Source: Actinopolymorpha pittospori (lineage in GTDB: Bacteria > Actinomycetota > Actinomycetes > Propionibacteriales > Actinopolymorphaceae). Taken from it: a stretch of DNA of 64,000 nt. The notes below the pieces were generated by a model, which did not search any database, was not told the origin of the DNA, and saw only the letters and a list, made by a program, of their open reading frames with translations. Position 1 is the stretch's first letter. Each line of letters opens with the position of its first letter. Made by a program: the position numbers and the translations under genes. The stretch is taken from assembly GCF_014873875.1 (NCBI RefSeq), contig NZ_JADBEM010000001.1, positions 4,402,001 to 4,466,000 of the forward strand. Direction: 5' to 3'. Of the stretch, positions 25,727-34,620 are shown piece after piece.

Positions 25727-27399
25727 CGCAACCGCTGCGGGATGCCGGCGGTCAACAGCCACACCTCGTCGGCGGCCGCGGCGATCCGGGTGTTGAGGAC
25801 GCCGAGGTGGTCGCGGAAGAGCCGGCCGGACCGGGTCGCCGGCACCACGCCGCTGCCCACCTCGTTACTGACCGCGATCACGGTCCGGTCGGTCGCCCGC
25901 CAGGCCTCCTCCAGCGCGTCGACCTCGGCGCGGATGGCCGCGTCCGCCTTCGCCGCGGCCTCCCCGTCGGTCTCCGCCTCGGGAGCGAACAGCCCGCGGG
26001 CGTCCATCGTCGCGGCCAGCCAGGTCGACAGGCAGTCGACCAACAGCGGCTCGGCCGCCTCGGCCTTGAGCAGGGCGACCAGGTCGTGGGTCTCGACGGT
26101 CGTCCAGGACGCCGGCCGGCGCTCGCGGTGCAGCCGGACCCGCTCGGCCCACTCGGGGTCGTCCGCCGAAGGCTTCGGCCCGGTCGCGACATAGGTCACC
26201 GGCCCGGACGTACCGGCCATCGCTTCGGCGGTGCTGGACTTGCCCGAGCGGGCACCGCCGAGGACGAGGATCCGACGGGGTCGACCCGCGCCGGTGGAGG
26301 CGCCCCGCAACTCCTCGAGGGTCGCGACCTCGCGGAGCGCCCGGGCCGCCGCGGTGAGGATCGGCAGCGCGAGTAGCGCGCCGGTCCCCTCGCCGAGCCG
26401 TAGATCGAGGTCGAGGACCGGACGCAGGTCGAGGTGGGACAGCGCGAGCCGGGCACCCGGCTCGGCGGAGAGGTGGCCGGCCACGAACGCGCTGGTCGCG
26501 TCTGGTGCGAGCGCCGCGGCCACGAGCGCGGCCGACCCCGCGATGACCCCGTCGAGCACGACCGGGACGCGATGGGCGGCCGCGGCGAGCAGGAACCCGA
26601 CCGTCGCGGCATGCTCGAGGCCGCCGACCGCCGCCAGGACGCCGAGCGGGTCAGCCGGGTCCGGGCGATGGAGTTCGAGCGCTCGGCGTACGACCTCGAC
26701 CTTGCGCGTCCAGGTGCCGTCGTCGATGCCGGTGCCGCGTCCGGTGGCCTGCTCCGCGCTGGCGCCGGTGAAAGCCGCGATCAGCGCCGCGGCGGGCGTG
26801 GTGTTGGCGATGCCCATGTCACCGGTGAGCAGGCAGCGGCAGCCCTCGGCGACCAGGCCGTCCGCGACCTCGATACCGACCTCGACCGCCCGGATCGCTT
26901 CCTCGCGGGTCATCGCGGGTCCGGTACTGAGGTCGCGCGTACCGCGACGCACCTTGCGGGCCAGCAGTCCGGGCGCCGGCGGAAGGTCCGCGGCCACACC
27001 GACGTCGACCACCCGGATCCGGGCGCCGACCTGGCGGGCGAACGCGTTGACGGTGGCGCCACCGGAGAGGAACACCGCGATCATCGCCGCGGTGATCTCC
27101 TGCGGCCAGGGGGAGACCTGCTGGCCGTGCACCCCGTGGTCACCGGCGAAGACGGCGAGTCCCGCGGGTTCGGGCAGCGGCGGCGGGCAGGTGCCCGCGA
27201 GGCCGGCGAGTCGTACCCCGAGGTCCTCGAGGACGCCGAGCGCGCCACGTGGCTTCGCCAGTGCGTCCTGCCGCTCCCGCGCCCGCGCGACGGCGGTGGC
27301 GGAGAGTGGCCGGATGGCCGCGAGAGTCTCGTCGAGCCTCGACCCGGGCGTCGGGTCAGTCGGGTCAGTCGGGTCAGTCGGGTCAGTCGGGTCAGGCAT
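25723..27399 (-). CDS. cobT-cobU: CobT-CobU fusion: NaMN:DMB phosphoribosyltransferase and adenosylcobinamide kinase/guanylyltransferase
   Basis: A 558-residue fusion. Residues 1-17 are a (DPT)n repeat tail. Residues about 20-365 are CobT, which makes alpha-ribazole phosphate from DMB and nicotinate mononucleotide; visible are AKPRGALGVLEDLGVRLAGL, FAGDHGVHGQQVSPWPQ, LTGDMGIANTTPAAAL and the catalytic-type Glu in LRLGEGTGALLALP. Residues about 380-558 are CobU, which phosphorylates cobinamide and adds GMP: P-loop ILVLGGARSGKSSTAEAMA, LLVDCLSTWLAA and VSNEVGSGVVPATRSGRLFRDHLGVLNTRIA. Both activities feed CobS, encoded next with a GTGA overlap. ATG at 27399 was used; the ribosome-binding site is weak. 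Expression is likely controlled by the cobalamin riboswitch upstream. Confidence 0.95.
   Translation of the reverse strand: MPDPTDPTDPTDPTDPTPGSRLDETLAAIRPLSATAVARARERQDALAKPRGALGVLEDLGVRLAGLAGTCPPPLPEPAGLAVFAGDHGVHGQQVSPWPQEITAAMIAVFLSGGATVNAFARQVGARIRVVDVGVAADLPPAPGLLARKVRRGTRDLSTGPAMTREEAIRAVEVGIEVADGLVAEGCRCLLTGDMGIANTTPAAALIAAFTGASAEQATGRGTGIDDGTWTRKVEVVRRALELHRPDPADPLGVLAAVGGLEHAATVGFLLAAAAHRVPVVLDGVIAGSAALVAAALAPDATSAFVAGHLSAEPGARLALSHLDLRPVLDLDLRLGEGTGALLALPILTAAARALREVATLEELRGASTGAGRPRRILVLGGARSGKSSTAEAMAGTSGPVTYVATGPKPSADDPEWAERVRLHRERRPASWTTVETHDLVALLKAEAAEPLLVDCLSTWLAATMDARGLFAPEAETDGEAAAKADAAIRAEVDALEEAWRATDRTVIAVSNEVGSGVVPATRSGRLFRDHLGVLNTRIAAAADEVWLLTAGIPQRLR
27352..27396 (-). 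repeat. 9-bp tandem repeat at the start of cobT-cobU
   Basis: Five direct 9-bp units (cgggtcagt on the plus strand) encode the tripeptide DPT repeated after the initiator Met. The repeat is in frame, so copy-number change would alter the tail length without breaking the gene. Confidence 0.9.
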
Positions 27400-27499
27400 G
27401 GTCACGCGCCCACGTCCGTGCGGGCACGAACCAGTGACGGTCCGGCATGGCAGCCACATTCCTCTCCACAGGAGTCCTCGCCCTGGATGGCCGATTCGA

Positions 27500-27655
27500 C
27501 GGCGGAGTGTCCTGGCTCCCAGATCGTCGCTTCCGCTCGGCCTTCCAACCGCGTGCGCGGCCGTGGCCAGGGTTCGAGAGGTCGCTTCCTGGTGACAGTG
27601 GCGGGACCGCCCCGGACTCGCACCGGGTTCCTCCGTTCCGTCGGCGACCAGAATG
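27500..27655 (-). promoter_or_regulatory. Cobalamin riboswitch
   Basis: The minus strand carries the B12 box GCCACTG (reverse complement of 27596-27602) preceded by CCGGTGCGAGTCCGG and GGGGCGGTCCC. This is the conserved core of actinobacterial adenosylcobalamin riboswitches (GGTG...ATCC/GTCC, GGTCCCGCCACTG). The later GCCAGGACAC (near 27510) fits the 3' conserved block. It lies in the 390-bp leader between cobT-cobU and the divergent aldo/keto reductase and would repress the operon when cobalamin is abundant. The exact ends are approximate. Confidence 0.88.
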
Positions 27656-27789
27656 GCACACCTTCGGGGACCGCAAGCGGACACGGGGGCGGGCCGGACC
27701 GGGCGGGTGGGGTTGGCTGGCCGTGGTTCATCGGTGCTGGTCGCCCCTGGTTCGGGTGTGCCGGCTCACTGGGTGGAAAGCGAGGAGCG

Positions 27790-28659
27790 ATGGAGTACAC
27801 CGTGCTCGGACGGACGGGCGCGACGGTCAGCCGGATCGGTTTCGGCGGGGCGACGCTCGGCCTGACCAACTACGTCGAGGCGTTCGACGCGTACGACGCC
27901 CGGGACCGGACACGGATGTTCGAGGCGATCGAGGTCGCCCTCGAGGGAGGCATCAACCTCTACGACACGGCACCCGGCTACGGCGCCGGCGCCAGCGAGG
28001 AGGTGCTCGGCGAGGCGCTGCGCGGGGTGACGGAAAGTGGCGGCCACCCGCTGTTCCTCTCCACGAAGGTGGGGCTGGGCGCCGCCCACGACGTCCGCGC
28101 GTCGCTGGAGGCCAGCCTGTCCCGCCTGCAACGCCCGAGCCTGGACCTCCTGCAGATCCACGGCGACTCCTACACGACCGGACAGACCGACCAGATCCTC
28201 GGCCCGGACGGCATGGCGGAGCAACTCCTGGCCCTGAAGGAGGAGGGGCTGGTCCGCCACGTCGGCTTCACCACCGAGGACAACAACGACTCCGTCTACC
28301 GGCTCCTCCGCAGCGGCGTGTTCGACTCGATCCAGCTCTGCTACAACGTCCTCTACCAGCACCCCTACGACCCGAACCGACCGTTCGGCAGCCTCTTCGA
28401 GGCCGAGAAGCACGGTCTCGGGACGATGACGATGCGGACGACGACGTCGGGGACCTTCCAACGCTGGATCCAGCAGGTCAACCCCGACAACACCTTCGAC
28501 TACGCCGCGGCACTGATCCAGTTCGTCCTGTCCAACCCGCTGGTCGACGTGGCCCTCGTCGGGATGCGGGACGCCGAGCGGGTCCGCCTGAACCTCCTCA
28601 CCGCCGACGACCTGGCCGGCCGGATCAGCATCGACGAACTGCACCAGCGCTACGTCTGA
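27790..28659 (+). CDS. Aldo/keto reductase
   Basis: A 289-residue TIM-barrel NADPH-dependent reductase. The family signatures are GRTGATVSRIGFGGATLG, the catalytic Asp/Tyr region GGINLYDTAPGYGAGASEEVLGEAL (D and Y of the tetrad), STKVGLG with the catalytic Lys and DLLQIHGD with the His. It is shorter than the usual 320-330 residues, mainly at the C-terminal loops. The carbonyl substrate, probably a sugar or aldehyde, is unknown. GAGGAG lies just before the ATG. It is divergent from the cobalamin operon. Confidence 0.9.
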   Translation: MEYTVLGRTGATVSRIGFGGATLGLTNYVEAFDAYDARDRTRMFEAIEVALEGGINLYDTAPGYGAGASEEVLGEALRGVTESGGHPLFLSTKVGLGAAHDVRASLEASLSRLQRPSLDLLQIHGDSYTTGQTDQILGPDGMAEQLLALKEEGLVRHVGFTTEDNNDSVYRLLRSGVFDSIQLCYNVLYQHPYDPNRPFGSLFEAEKHGLGTMTMRTTTSGTFQRWIQQVNPDNTFDYAAALIQFVLSNPLVDVALVGMRDAERVRLNLLTADDLAGRISIDELHQRYV

Positions 28660-28672
28660 GACGCGTCCTGGG

Positions 28673-29113
28673 TCAGGCCCGCAGCCTGGTCGGCGTGACG
28701 ACGATCGCCTCGCTGAAGTCCTCCGCGAAGTCCCCCGGTGAGCCGTACCCGATCCGGCGCATGAGGTCGGCGTACTTCGCCACGTAGTCGGGCAGCGCGT
28801 CCAGGGCAGGGTGTGTCGGGACGTGGCGCGCCTCACCCTCCACCCGGACGACGTCGAACCCCGCCCTGGTGTCGTCCAGCGCCACCGTCGCCCGTGGATT
28901 GGTCGCGAGGTTGCGCAGCTTCGGTGTGTTCGGCCGGCTGTAGACGAGGATGTGCGCGTCGGCCCACAGGTACCAGACGGGCACGCTGTCGGGCTGGCCG
29001 CTTGGCCGTACGGTCGTGAGCCAGGCGATGACGTCGGTCTCCAGTCGCTTCTGGACGTGCGCGCGTCGTTCGGCGGCGAGGTCGGCCAGTCCGGGCAGCG
29101 TCGCGGCGGTCAT
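28673..29113 (-). CDS. PNPOx-like F420/FMN-dependent protein (TIGR03667-type)
   Basis: A 146-residue split-barrel protein. The pattern LETDVIAWLTTVRPSGQPDSVPVWYLWADAHILVYSRPNTPKLRNLATNPRATVALDD is typical of the TIGR03667 branch of the PNPOx-like family, many of which use F420. The ATG at 29113 has GGAGG 7 bases upstream, and the longer open frame beyond it is antisense to other genes. It is divergent from the SoxR-like regulator across a 90-bp gap that contains a dyad, so it is a candidate target of that regulator. The substrate is unknown. Confidence 0.82.
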   Translation of the reverse strand: MTAATLPGLADLAAERRAHVQKRLETDVIAWLTTVRPSGQPDSVPVWYLWADAHILVYSRPNTPKLRNLATNPRATVALDDTRAGFDVVRVEGEARHVPTHPALDALPDYVAKYADLMRRIGYGSPGDFAEDFSEAIVVTPTRLRA

Positions 29114-29166
29114 GCTGGGTCCTCCGGTGGGTTGTCGAGCGGTACGTCGCCTCGCCAGACTCGCGG

Positions 29167-29182
29167 TTGAAGCGCACTTCAA
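29167..29182. promoter_or_regulatory. MerR/SoxR-type dyad operator
   Basis: TTGAAG and CTTCAA form perfect 6-bp arms around CGCA. The dyad is centred between two divergent starts (29113 and 29204), 22 bases upstream of the SoxR-like gene. MerR-type activators bind such dyads between -35 and -10 of their target. Which gene is activated is not certain. Confidence 0.55.
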
Positions 29183-29203
29183 GTCAATGGGGGAGCGAGG
29201 CAC

Positions 29204-29602
29204 ATGCGGACGCTCGACATCGGTGAGGTCGCTCGGCGAGCCCGGATGCGCCCGTCGGCGTTGCGCTACTACGAGCGCATCGGCCTGCTTCCCACCGCCG
29301 CGCGCTCGGCCGGGAGGCGCGTCTATCCCGCCACCACCGTCCGCCGGCTCGCGTTGATCAAGATGGCGCAGCGGGCCGGATTCAGCCTGGCCGAGATCCG
29401 GGAGCTGCTCGACGGCGCCGACGCCGGGCCTGGTGCGACCCGGCAGTGGCGCGAGTTCGCGGCGCGCAAGCTGCCCGAGCTCGACCGACTCGTGGAGACG
29501 GTGCGGGAGCTGCGTCAGGCCGTCGCGGACTGTCTCGCGTGCGGTTGCATGAGCTTCACGAACTGCCGGCTGCTCGCCGAGGACCGCGCGGGGAGTGAGT
29601 AG
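29204..29602 (+). CDS. MerR-family regulator with SoxR-type Fe-S cysteine cluster
   Basis: A 132-residue MerR regulator. The N-terminal HTH reads MRTLDIGEVARRARMRPSALRYYERIGLLPTAARSAGRRVYP, followed by the wing and a dimerisation helix. Near the C-terminus is CLACGCMSFTNC, that is C-x2-C-x-C-x5-C, the exact [2Fe-2S] ligand spacing of SoxR. It is therefore likely a redox sensor activated by oxidation, for instance by redox-cycling compounds. The adjacent flavin/F420-binding gene and the dyad between them fit a small redox-response unit. It is about 20 residues shorter than E. coli SoxR. Confidence 0.9.
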   Translation: MRTLDIGEVARRARMRPSALRYYERIGLLPTAARSAGRRVYPATTVRRLALIKMAQRAGFSLAEIRELLDGADAGPGATRQWREFAARKLPELDRLVETVRELRQAVADCLACGCMSFTNCRLLAEDRAGSE

Positions 29603-29659
29603 GCAGCCGGACAGCGCCTCGACGAAGCCGACGTGAACCCGACGCGAAGGAGTGGTCCG

Positions 29660-30799
29660 ATGCCGATCTCGGCGACGCTCGCCATCAACCAGCTGACGGC
29701 GGCGAAGGTCGCGGCCGGACGCGACGTCCTCCCGCTCGGTTTCGGCGAGGCCGGGCTGCCGGTGCATCCGGAGCTGGTGGCCGCGCTGGTCAGCGCCGCG
29801 CCGTCGGGTGCCTACGGTCCGGTCGCCGGACTGCCGGCACTGCGTGAGGCGGCCGCGGGCTACTGGACCAGGAGGCGGTTGCCGACCGAGGCGGAGAAGG
29901 TGGTGGCCGGTCCGGGGAGCAAACCTCTCCTGTACGCCGTCCTGCGGGCGAATCCGGGAGCGGTCGCGCTGCCGCGGCCGAGCTGGGTGAGCTACGCCGC
30001 ACAGGCGCGGCTGCTGGATCGGGCGGTCCACCACGTCCCGACTCCGGAGGGACAGGGCGCGGAGGTCGTGCGGGCGGTGTGCGAGGTCGCCCGGCGGCAC
30101 GACCTGCTGGTGGTGTCCGACGAGATCTACCGCGACCTGGTGCACGACCCGGCCACGCCCTTCCTCAGCCCGGCCGAGGTCCTGCCCGAACGGACCGTCG
30201 TCACCACCGGCCTGAGCAAGAGCCTCGCCCTGGGTGGTTGGCGGATCGGCGTCGCGCGGATGCCGGTCGGACCGCTCGGCGAGCGACTCGGCGCGGAGGT
30301 CGCCAGCATCGCCAGCGAGGTCTGGTCGAGCCCGGCCAACCCGGTCCAGCAGGCAGCGGTGTGGGCGTTCACCGAACCCGCGGTGCTCACCGCCCGGATT
30401 GACGTCAGCCGGCGCCTGCACGCCGCGGTCGCCAGGTCCGTCGCCGACCGGTTCGAGCGGGCCGGAGCGAAGGTGCACCGTCCGACGGCGGCGTTCTACC
30501 TGTATCCCGACTTCACGCCGTACGCCGACCGTCTCGCCGACCGCTGGTCGGTGCGCACCGGCGCGGACCTCGCGCACCTGCTGCTGGAAAGGTTCGACGT
30601 CGCGACGCTGCCCGGGTCAGCGTTCGGCGAGCTTCCCGAGCGGCTGACCCTCCGGATCGCGACGAGCATGCTCTACGGCGACGGCGACGGCGACCGGCGC
30701 GAGACGGCACTGGAGTGTCCGGACCCGGTGCGGCTGCCCTGGATCGCCGCCCGGCTCGATCAGCTCGACGCCGCGCTCGGCGGGCTGCTGGACCGCTGA
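29660..30799 (+). CDS. PLP-dependent class I/II aminotransferase with an internal deletion
   Basis: A 379-residue fold-type I enzyme. PLP-site elements present include GAYGPVAGLPALREAAAGYW, GPGSKPLLYAVL, the Asp in LLVVSDEIYRDL and the Schiff-base Lys in VVTTGLSKSLALGGWRIGVAR. The C-terminal arginine site is in LRIATS. Odd point: between VHHVPTPEGQGAE and VARRHDLLVVSDEIYR, about 40 residues normal for this family are absent. They include the NPTG segment whose Asn contacts the PLP ring oxygen. The reading frame is kept across the gap. The enzyme is therefore probably impaired, or the assembly has collapsed a segment. ATG at 29660 has AAGGAG 8 bases upstream. Confidence 0.82.
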   Translation: MPISATLAINQLTAAKVAAGRDVLPLGFGEAGLPVHPELVAALVSAAPSGAYGPVAGLPALREAAAGYWTRRRLPTEAEKVVAGPGSKPLLYAVLRANPGAVALPRPSWVSYAAQARLLDRAVHHVPTPEGQGAEVVRAVCEVARRHDLLVVSDEIYRDLVHDPATPFLSPAEVLPERTVVTTGLSKSLALGGWRIGVARMPVGPLGERLGAEVASIASEVWSSPANPVQQAAVWAFTEPAVLTARIDVSRRLHAAVARSVADRFERAGAKVHRPTAAFYLYPDFTPYADRLADRWSVRTGADLAHLLLERFDVATLPGSAFGELPERLTLRIATSMLYGDGDGDRRETALECPDPVRLPWIAARLDQLDAALGGLLDR

Positions 30800-30800
30800 G

Positions 30801-31897
30801 TCACGCCGAAGCGTCGAGGTCGTCCACCGGGTACGCGATCGCCGTACCCGAGACGGTGAGGCGTACCCGGGTCCCAGGCGCCGGCGCGAGCCGTCCCAGG
30901 ACGCGGGCGGTGACGGCGGTGTCGTCGGTGTCGTCGGTGTCGTCGGTGTCGTCCGTCCCGATCCGGAGCCGGACCGCCGCGTCATGGCCGAAGTAGCTGA
31001 TACCGGTGACCTGCGCCTCCACCCCGACCTCGGCGGCCGTGTCGTGCAGGTGGATCTGCTCCGGCCGGATGAGTACCCGCGACCGACCGTGGCCGATCCC
31101 TCGGTGCCGGGTGCGCCGAGGGCTATCCGACCGAGTGCGCAGTCGGCCTGCCCGCCGCTGATCCGGGCGGCCAGCAGGACCGCCTCGCCGACGAAGCGCG
31201 CCACGCGGGTGTCGGACGGTGTGTCGTAGACCACCCGCGGCCGGTCGAGCTGGACGACCTGTCCCTCGCGCATCACCGCCACCTCGTCGGCCATCGACAG
31301 CGCCTCGGCCTGGTCGTGGGTGACGAGGACGGCCGTCGCCTTCGTCGCCCGCCGGGCCTCCGCGACGGCGCGCCGGGTCCCTTCGCGGAGTCCGGCGTCG
31401 AGGGAGGCGAACGGCTCGTCGAGGAGGACGACCGCCGGTTCGGGCGCGAGCGCACGGGCCAGCGCCACCCGCTGCTGCTGGCCGCCGGAGAGCTCGTGCG
31501 GGTAGCGGTCGGCGTACCCCGTGTCCAGGCCCACCACCTCGAGCAGCTCATCCACCCGCCGCCGGGCACGACGCGCGCTCCGGGGCAATCCGAAGGTGAT
31601 GTTGTCGGCCACGGTCAGGTGTGGAAAGAGGGCGCCTTCCTGGGGCACGTACCCCACGCGGCGCAGCTGCGGCGGTGTGGACTGGCGCGGCCCCCAGACG
31701 ATCCGGTCGTCGAACTCGATCGTTCCACCGTCGGGCGAGGCGAAGCCCGCGACCAGCCGGAGCAGCGTCGTCTTGCCACAGCCGGACGGTCCGAGCACCG
31801 CGATGAGACCCGCGGACGGCACGTGCAGGTCGACGCCGCGAAGGACGCGGGTCGAGCCGAACGACTTGGTGACGCCGCGGATGGTGAGTGCGGTCAT
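30801..31897 (-). pseudogene. fbpC: Iron(III) ABC transporter ATP-binding protein (FbpC-like), frameshifted before TOBE domain
   Basis: The first 270 residues are an intact FbpC/PotA-type ATPase: Walker A GPSGCGKTT, Q-loop YVPQEGALF, signature LSGGQQQRVALARAL, Walker B VVLLDEPFASLD and the H-loop VTHDQAEALSMAD. At 31080-31081 one base appears to be missing. Beyond it the TOBE regulatory domain continues in another frame (RVLIRPEQIHLHDTAAEVGVEAQVTGISYFGHDAAVRLRI...) to 30801. Read as given, the ATPase would instead carry a long unrelated tail to 30617. The core ATPase could still function. The gene overlaps the permease by ATGA. Whether the missing base is real or a base-calling error cannot be told here. 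Confidence 0.85.
30921..30956 (-). repeat. 9-bp tandem repeat within the FbpC TOBE region
   Basis: Four direct gtcgtcggt units (the last with one change) encode TDDTDDTDDT in the TOBE frame. Intact homologous TOBE domains do not need such a loop, so this is likely a recent in-frame expansion. Confidence 0.85.
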
Positions 31898-33518
31898 CGA
31901 GCGGAGCCTCTCGTCTCTTTGGTGAGCAGGATGGTCGCCGGGGCCGACACGAGCACCATCAGCGCGGCGTAGGGCGCGGCGTCACCGTAGGCGATGCTGC
32001 TGCTGTAGACCCAGAACCTCGTCGCGAGGGTCTGCGTACCGATCGGCGCGAGCAGCAGTGTCGCGGTGAGTTCGGTCACCACACCGAGGAAGACGAGGGC
32101 GGCGCCCGCGCCGAGCCCCGGTGCGATGAGGGGCAGGGTGACCCGGCGCAGCGCGGAGAACCTGCGGAGCCCGAGCGTGTGCGCGACGTCCTCCAGCACC
32201 GGCGGAGCCTGCTGGAGCGCCGAGTGAACACTGACCATGGCGAGCGGCAGGAACAGGATCGCGTAGGCCACGAGCAGCATCAGCGTCGTCTGGTACAGCG
32301 CCGGGGTGAGCCGGATCGCGAGGGTCACCAGAGCCAGCGCGACGACGATCCCCGGCAGGGCGTTGCCGAAGTAGGTGCTGCGTTCGAGCAGGGTCGCGAA
32401 CCGGCCACGATGGCGTACGGCGAGCCAGGCGGCTGGCACCGCCATGGCCGTGGTCACGACCGCGGCGACGGCGCCGAGACCGAGTGACGTCAGGGCGGTC
32501 GACGCGAGCGTGCCGAGGGAGAAGGCGTCCGTCGTACCCACCAGCAGCCAGTAGCCCAGGCTGCCGACGGGCACCCCGAGCGCCAGCGCGGTCAGGCCCC
32601 CGACACCGAGCAGCGCCGGCGCGGTGCGACGACGCAACCGGGTCCGTACGGCCGGGCGGGCGGCGCCTCCGCCGAGCCGGGCGTAGCGCGCGCGTCCGCG
32701 CAGCCGGAGTTCGGCCAGCAGCAGGAGCAGGCAGCACAGGACCAGGACGACGGCGAGCATGTTGGCGGCCGGCCCGTTGAACGACGAGCGGTACTGGTCG
32801 TAGATCGCGGTGGTGAACGTCGGGAACCGGAGCATCTGCAACGCACCGAACTCCGCGAGCAGGTGCAGGGCGACCAGCAGGGCTCCGCCCAGCAGGGCAG
32901 GGCGCAACTGGGGAAGGACCACCCGACGAAACGTCCGCCAGCCGCTCTGCCCGAGCGAGTGCGCGGTCTCTTCCAGCGCCGGGTCCAGACCGCGCAGGGC
33001 GGCGGCGACCGGGAGGTAGACGAGGGGGAAGTAGGACAGGGTGACGATGAGCAGGGCACCCCAGAATCCGCTCGCGCTCGGGACCAGCGAGGCCCAGGCG
33101 AAGCTGTTCACGAACGCCGGGATGGCGAGCGGTGCTACGAACAGGACGTTCCACACCCGGCGACCCGGGAGGTTCGAGCGTTCGACCAGCCAGGCGGTGG
33201 CGATGCCGAGGACCGCGCAGAGGAGGACGCATCCGCCGGTGAGCCGCGCGGTGTTCCACAGGAGCTCACCGGTGCGGGCCGGAAGACCAGTGCCTGGGTC
33301 TGGTCCCAACCGAGGCTGATCGTGTAGCCCACCACGAAGCCGAGCGGGATCAGCGCGACCAGCGCGACCAGCACCGCGATGACGAGCAGGGCGATCGGAT
33401 ACGACGCCCAGAAGCGGCGTACCGAGAAGGAACCATGTCCCTGGAGGGTGACGTCCCGGACCCCCTGCCCCGATGCGGGAGGAGGGGATCCGGGAACGGT
33501 CTGGGGCGAGCCGCTCAG
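31894..33518 (-). pseudogene. fbpB: Iron(III) ABC transporter permease (FbpB-like), frameshifted near the N-terminus
   Basis: A fused two-module permease of about 540 residues with two EAA-type loops (LEETAHSLGQSGWRTFRRVVLPQLRPALLGG, and LEDVAHTLGLRRFSALRRVTLPLIAPGLGAG), typical of Fbp/Sfu systems that pass ferric iron through the membrane. The N-terminal 80 residues (SVRRFWASYPIALLVIAVLVALVALIPLGFVVGYTISLGWDQTQALVFRP) are in a different frame from the rest; one base is missing at 33277-33278. No ATG or GTG precedes the first helix. A CTG at 33518 overlaps the stop of the binding-protein gene as CTGA, suggesting a non-canonical or miscalled start. Read from the internal GTG at 33309, the first helix would be lost. 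Confidence 0.85.
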
Positions 33519-34594
33519 AGCAGGCCTGCCTGCTGCATGAGCTCGACCACCTTGGGCCCGTTGAGCTTCGCGGCGTCCACGGCCGGAGCGTCGAGTTCGC
33601 TCAACGGCTTGAGCTCCTTGTTGGCGGGCACGTCGCTCGCGACGGAGTACTCCAGGGCGTCACTGTCGGAGAGGATCTGCTGGCCCTGCTTGCCGGTCAG
33701 GAACTTGATCAGCTCCTGGGCCTCCGCCTGGTGCTTGCCGTTCTTCAGCACACCGGCGCCGGAGACGCTCACGAAGGCACCGGGATCCTTGTGCCCGAAG
33801 AAGTGGAGTTCGGTGTTGGAGCTGTTCGCGCCGGACTCGGCGCGGTCGCGGTACCAGTAGTAGTGGTAGATGACGCCGGCCGAGATCTCACCGGTGTCGA
33901 CCGCCTTCAGGACCGCGGTGTTGCCCTGGTAGACCTTCGCGTTGGTCTTCAGGCCCTTCAGCCACGCCTCCGTGGCGGCCTCGCCCTTGAGCGCGAGCAC
34001 GGCACTCACGATCGCCTGGAAGTCGGCGCCGCTCGCGGCGATGCCGAACTTCCCCTTCCACTGCGGCTTCGCGAGATCCATGATCGACGCCGGCAGGTCG
34101 GCGGCCTTCAGCTGCTTGGAGTTGTACGCGAGCACGGTCGCGCGGGCGGCGAAACCGACCCAGTCGTGGTCGGAGGGCGTGTACTGGCTCGGCACCTGCC
34201 CGAGCGTTCCGGCGTCCACCGGGGTGAAGCCCTGCTTGGAGTCGACCAACACCATCGCGGGGGAGTTCTCGGTGAGGAAGACGTCGGCCGGCGACGCGGA
34301 ACCTTCCTGCACGATCTGGTTGGCGATCTCGAAGTCGTCGCCGGACCGCATGTTGACCTTGATGCCGGTCTCCTTGGTGAACTCGTCCACCATCGCCTTG
34401 ACCAGCTCTTCGTGCTGGGCGTTGTAGAGCGTCAGGGTCTTGGCCGACGCCTCCGGGCTCGCCTTGCCCGCGTCGCCGCCGCCGCCCGCGCCGCTGCCCT
34501 CGGCGTCCGCGCCGCCTCCGCCACATGCCGCCGCAACGAGCGCGACGAGTGCCGCCGCGGCGGCCACCGGCCGCACGCCCCTGGACCAACCCAT
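33515..34594 (-). CDS. fbpA: Iron(III) ABC transporter substrate-binding lipoprotein (FbpA-like)
   Basis: A 359-residue solute-binding protein. The signal ends in a lipobox, VAAAC, with Cys24 as the lipid-anchor site, followed by a Gly-rich linker. The mature part is a type 2 periplasmic-binding fold of the Fbp/Fut group: LTLYNAQHEELVKAMVDEFTKETGIKV, then SPADVFLTENSPAMVLV, and the paired tyrosines GVIYHYYWYRDRAESG that in FbpA/FutA coordinate ferric iron. It would capture Fe3+ outside the membrane for FbpB/FbpC, whose genes follow in the same operon. An iron box lies 26 bases upstream of the ATG, so iron-dependent repression is expected. Confidence 0.93.
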   Translation of the reverse strand: MGWSRGVRPVAAAAALVALVAAACGGGGADAEGSGAGGGGDAGKASPEASAKTLTLYNAQHEELVKAMVDEFTKETGIKVNMRSGDDFEIANQIVQEGSASPADVFLTENSPAMVLVDSKQGFTPVDAGTLGQVPSQYTPSDHDWVGFAARATVLAYNSKQLKAADLPASIMDLAKPQWKGKFGIAASGADFQAIVSAVLALKGEAATEAWLKGLKTNAKVYQGNTAVLKAVDTGEISAGVIYHYYWYRDRAESGANSSNTELHFFGHKDPGAFVSVSGAGVLKNGKHQAEAQELIKFLTGKQGQQILSDSDALEYSVASDVPANKELKPLSELDAPAVDAAKLNGPKVVELMQQAGLL

Positions 34595-34620
34595 GCCAAC
34601 CTCACTCAGTTCCGGAACAG

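Noticed and set aside
24236..26194. A 652-codon plus-strand open frame across the cobalamin operon
   Set aside because: It is the antisense frame of the S component, cobS and the cobU domain; the minus-strand products carry all expected motifs.
30617..31079. A long C-terminal extension of the FbpC-like ATPase in its original frame
   Set aside because: The extension is low-complexity and overlaps the aminotransferase gene end; the true TOBE domain is found in the neighbouring frame.
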